57,042 bases of DNA, from contig DASWQV010000038.1 of NCBI GenBank assembly GCA_036403515.1, positions 1 through 57,042 of the forward strand, written 5' to 3'. A program made the position numbers and the translations under genes. Position 1 is the stretch's first letter. Each line of letters starts with the position of its first letter. The notes below the pieces were generated by a model. That model had not been told where the DNA came from. It saw nothing but the letters and a program-made list of their open reading frames with translations, and searched no databases. Positions 56,059-57,042 of the stretch are shown here, in pieces. Source of the DNA: VRUE01 sp036403515. Lineage in GTDB: Bacteria; Actinomycetota; Thermoleophilia; Solirubrobacterales; 70-9.

Positions 56059-56460
56059 TCACGTGGTGAAGCTCCGAAGCTCAGCGTCGAGTCGGGTCAG
56101 CTTGTTTTTGAGGTCGCGGTCCTGGGCGCGCATCCGTCGCAGCCGCGCCTTCGCGTTGCGCTCCTCGCGGTGCAGGTCGTCCACCCGGTGCTGCGCCAGC
56201 CGGGCCTCGCGTTCGGCGGCCTCGCGTGCCTTCGAGTACCGATCGAAGTCGGCGGCCAACATCTGGAGGCTGTCGATCGGGTCAACGACCTCGCCGCAGC
56301 TCTTGCAGACCACGCGCCGATGGTTCGGGTCAACCTCGATCTCGCGGTGCTTGCACTCACGAGATCGCGGCGTCAACGGGTCCCGCGGCTTCGCTGTCAC
56401 CGGCGCATCCCGGTCGCCGGTCTTCGAGAACAGCGGGACGACTTTCGCGCCGTCGCTCAC
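56059..56460 (-). CDS. zinc-ribbon and coiled-coil protein
   Basis: A 133-residue protein: CKHREIEVDPNHRRVVCKSCGEVVDPIDSL is a zinc ribbon (C-x-H..., CKSC), followed by a long charged helix (YSKAREAAEREARLAQHRVDDLHREERNAKARLRRMRAQ). GTG 56460 overlaps the upstream stop (GTGA). The function is unknown. Confidence 0.6.
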   Translation of the reverse strand: MSDGAKVVPLFSKTGDRDAPVTAKPRDPLTPRSRECKHREIEVDPNHRRVVCKSCGEVVDPIDSLQMLAADFDRYSKAREAAEREARLAQHRVDDLHREERNAKARLRRMRAQDRDLKNKLTRLDAELRSFTT

Positions 56461-56609
56461 CGCGACTGCCGCTCCTGCACAACCCATGCGATCAGCGCCG
56501 CGGTGACCAGCAACGCGCCAATGACGCCCTCGCTCAGCGTGAAGCTGCCGCGACCATCCGAGGCATCGCTGAGCAGCAGTACTCCGACGATGCCAGCGAT
56601 CCAGATCAT
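56457..56609 (-). CDS. 50-residue two-helix membrane protein
   Basis: MIWIAGIVGVLLLSDASDGR, then GSFTLSEGVIGALLVTAALI, then AWVVQERQSR. Two membrane helices. ATG 56609 overlaps the upstream stop (ATGA). Holin-like in size but far from the lysins. Confidence 0.5.
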   Translation of the reverse strand: MIWIAGIVGVLLLSDASDGRGSFTLSEGVIGALLVTAALIAWVVQERQSR

Positions 56610-56800
56610 GGGTGCTGCCTCTGCCAATCGGATCGGACCTCCGCCTCTGGCCGCGGGCGCCGTTTCCGGGCGTTGCGTCGGACCGCGCACTCCTCGCCGT
56701 CATCGCAGCACCAGTGCTTGCGGCCTGTGGTCTGGGTGCGATCTGAGGTCTCGCAACCGCAGACGATGCAGACGCCCGAGGTGGCGCCGCGGCCGCTCAC
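56606..56800 (-). CDS. small Cys-rich protein
   Basis: A 64-residue protein: GVCIVCGCETSDRTQTTGRKHWCCDDGEECAVRRNARKRRPRP, with at least six Cys in a zinc-ribbon layout and a basic tail. GTG 56800. The function is unknown. Confidence 0.5.
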   Translation of the reverse strand: MSGRGATSGVCIVCGCETSDRTQTTGRKHWCCDDGEECAVRRNARKRRPRPEAEVRSDWQRQHP

Positions 56801-56824
56801 GACCGCCCCTGAACGCTGTGATTT

Positions 56825-56843
56825 GCAGCGCGGAGTGCAGCGC
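56825..56843 (+). promoter_or_regulatory. candidate integrase arm-type sites, right (two GCAGCGC)
   Basis: GCAGCGC at 56825-56831 and 56837-56843, direct orientation, 12 bases apart, about 60 bases inside attR. They match the three copies inside attL. Confidence 0.55.
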
Positions 56844-56901
56844 AGTAGTCGGGGAGGGCGAAGAAACCGCTTTGCAATGCGAGGCTGCTACCGAGACCAG
56901 C

Positions 56902-56963
56902 CAGTCTCGAAAACTGTTGGCGTCGCAAGGCGCTCGTGGGTTCGAATCCCACCCCCTCCGCTA
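56902..56963. other. attR core (62-bp direct repeat, right prophage end)
   Basis: Identical to 6894-6955. It holds only the 3' part of tRNA-Ser, from the anticodon stem on, so it is a tRNA remnant and not a gene. It marks the right prophage boundary. Confidence 0.95.
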
Positions 56964-56970
56964 TGTGATG

Positions 56971-57012
56971 TGTCGCGACATCGGAGACAGATGTCGCGGG
57001 ACATCGTAGACA
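56971..57012. repeat. two imperfect 19-21 base direct repeats in the right flank
   Basis: TGTCGC-GACATCGGAGACA (56971-56989) is repeated as TGTCGCGGGACATCGTAGACA (56992-57012). The GC-rich TGTCGC...AGACA form resembles the terminal repeats of some insertion sequences (IS481-like), so an IS may begin past the window. This is inference. Confidence 0.4.
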
Positions 57013-57042
57013 CCTCAACCCCCTCCGATCGGTTGATAGTCG

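Noticed and set aside
56797..57018. 73-codon minus frame across attR (contains AEGVGFEPTSALRRQQFSR)
   Set aside because: That peptide is the usual antisense translation of a tRNA-Ser 3' end. A 26-codon TTG-started remainder (56797-56877) is possible but too weak to call.
1..57042. CRISPR array
   Set aside because: No regularly spaced identical repeats of 24-40 bases with unique spacers were seen. The GATAGTCG copies are too short and lie at gene starts.

Overview
The window is GC-rich DNA from an actinobacterium. Codon usage, the many GTG/TTG starts, winged-helix regulators of the AHPLRSEIL type and a secreted protein with SSDIGT-type repeats suggest the Thermoleophilia/Solirubrobacterales group; this placement is an inference. 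It has three parts: host DNA (1 to about 6,893), a complete-looking 50.0 kb siphovirus-type prophage (about 6,894 to 56,963), and a short host flank (56,964 to 57,042).

Host part. It is a dense cluster of small-molecule enzymes. Five GNAT acetyltransferases are present: one fused to a GrpB/UPF0157 domain, one fused to a glyoxalase-like (VOC) domain and one broken by a frameshift. With them are two HAD phosphatases (one has His in place of the second catalytic Asp), a 2H phosphoesterase, a SAM methyltransferase, a Nudix-like protein with a degenerate box, and tRNA-Ser(CGA).

Prophage. The element sits in the 3' part of tRNA-Ser. A perfect 62-bp direct repeat (6894-6955 and 56902-56963) marks the ends. 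GCAGCGC repeats just inside both ends (three left, two right) look like integrase arm sites. Nearly all prophage genes are on the minus strand. From the left end: a small gene, a CxxC protein, integrase and excisionase (7.1-9.1 kb); a train of small Cys-rich unknown proteins with overlapping starts (9.1-14.8 kb); a C5 cytosine methyltransferase (14.8-16.3 kb); a replication/recombination set with a DnaA-N-like protein, replisome-organiser-like protein, SSB-like protein, AAA/Sak4-like ATPase and Cas4/RecB-like nuclease (16.7-20.6 kb); a Cro-like gene facing a CI-like repressor across a perfect 8+8 bp operator (21.2-21.9 kb); and a cargo zone with an ArsR-like regulator and a secreted repeat protein (22.2-24.2 kb).

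The late module is read from the right end leftwards: small genes, a short tyrosine recombinase, a sigma-factor-like protein, terminase small and large subunits, a giant portal-MuF-metallopeptidase fusion, scaffold, decoration and major capsid proteins, a modification cassette (GT2-TPR, methyltransferase-GT4 fusion, radical SAM), a LamG fibre, connectors, tail tube, tail chaperones with a likely -1 frameshift, tape measure, distal tail proteins, and a lysis block. A two-gene plus-strand moron is embedded between scaffold and portal.

The most interesting signal is an 8-bp element, GATAGTCG (GATAGTCC once). It occurs 15 times on the minus strand of the late half and I found none in the early half. 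In 13 cases it lies 4-7 bases before an ATG, and the genes carrying it have no Shine-Dalgarno sequence. Genes without it mostly overlap the stop codon of their upstream neighbour or carry a purine-rich site. The geometry suits a one-element, -10-like late promoter that gives leaderless mRNAs, or a start-associated sequence like that described in cluster K mycobacteriophages. The prophage also encodes a sigma-like protein that might read it. All functional statements come from reading motifs by eye; no database search was run.
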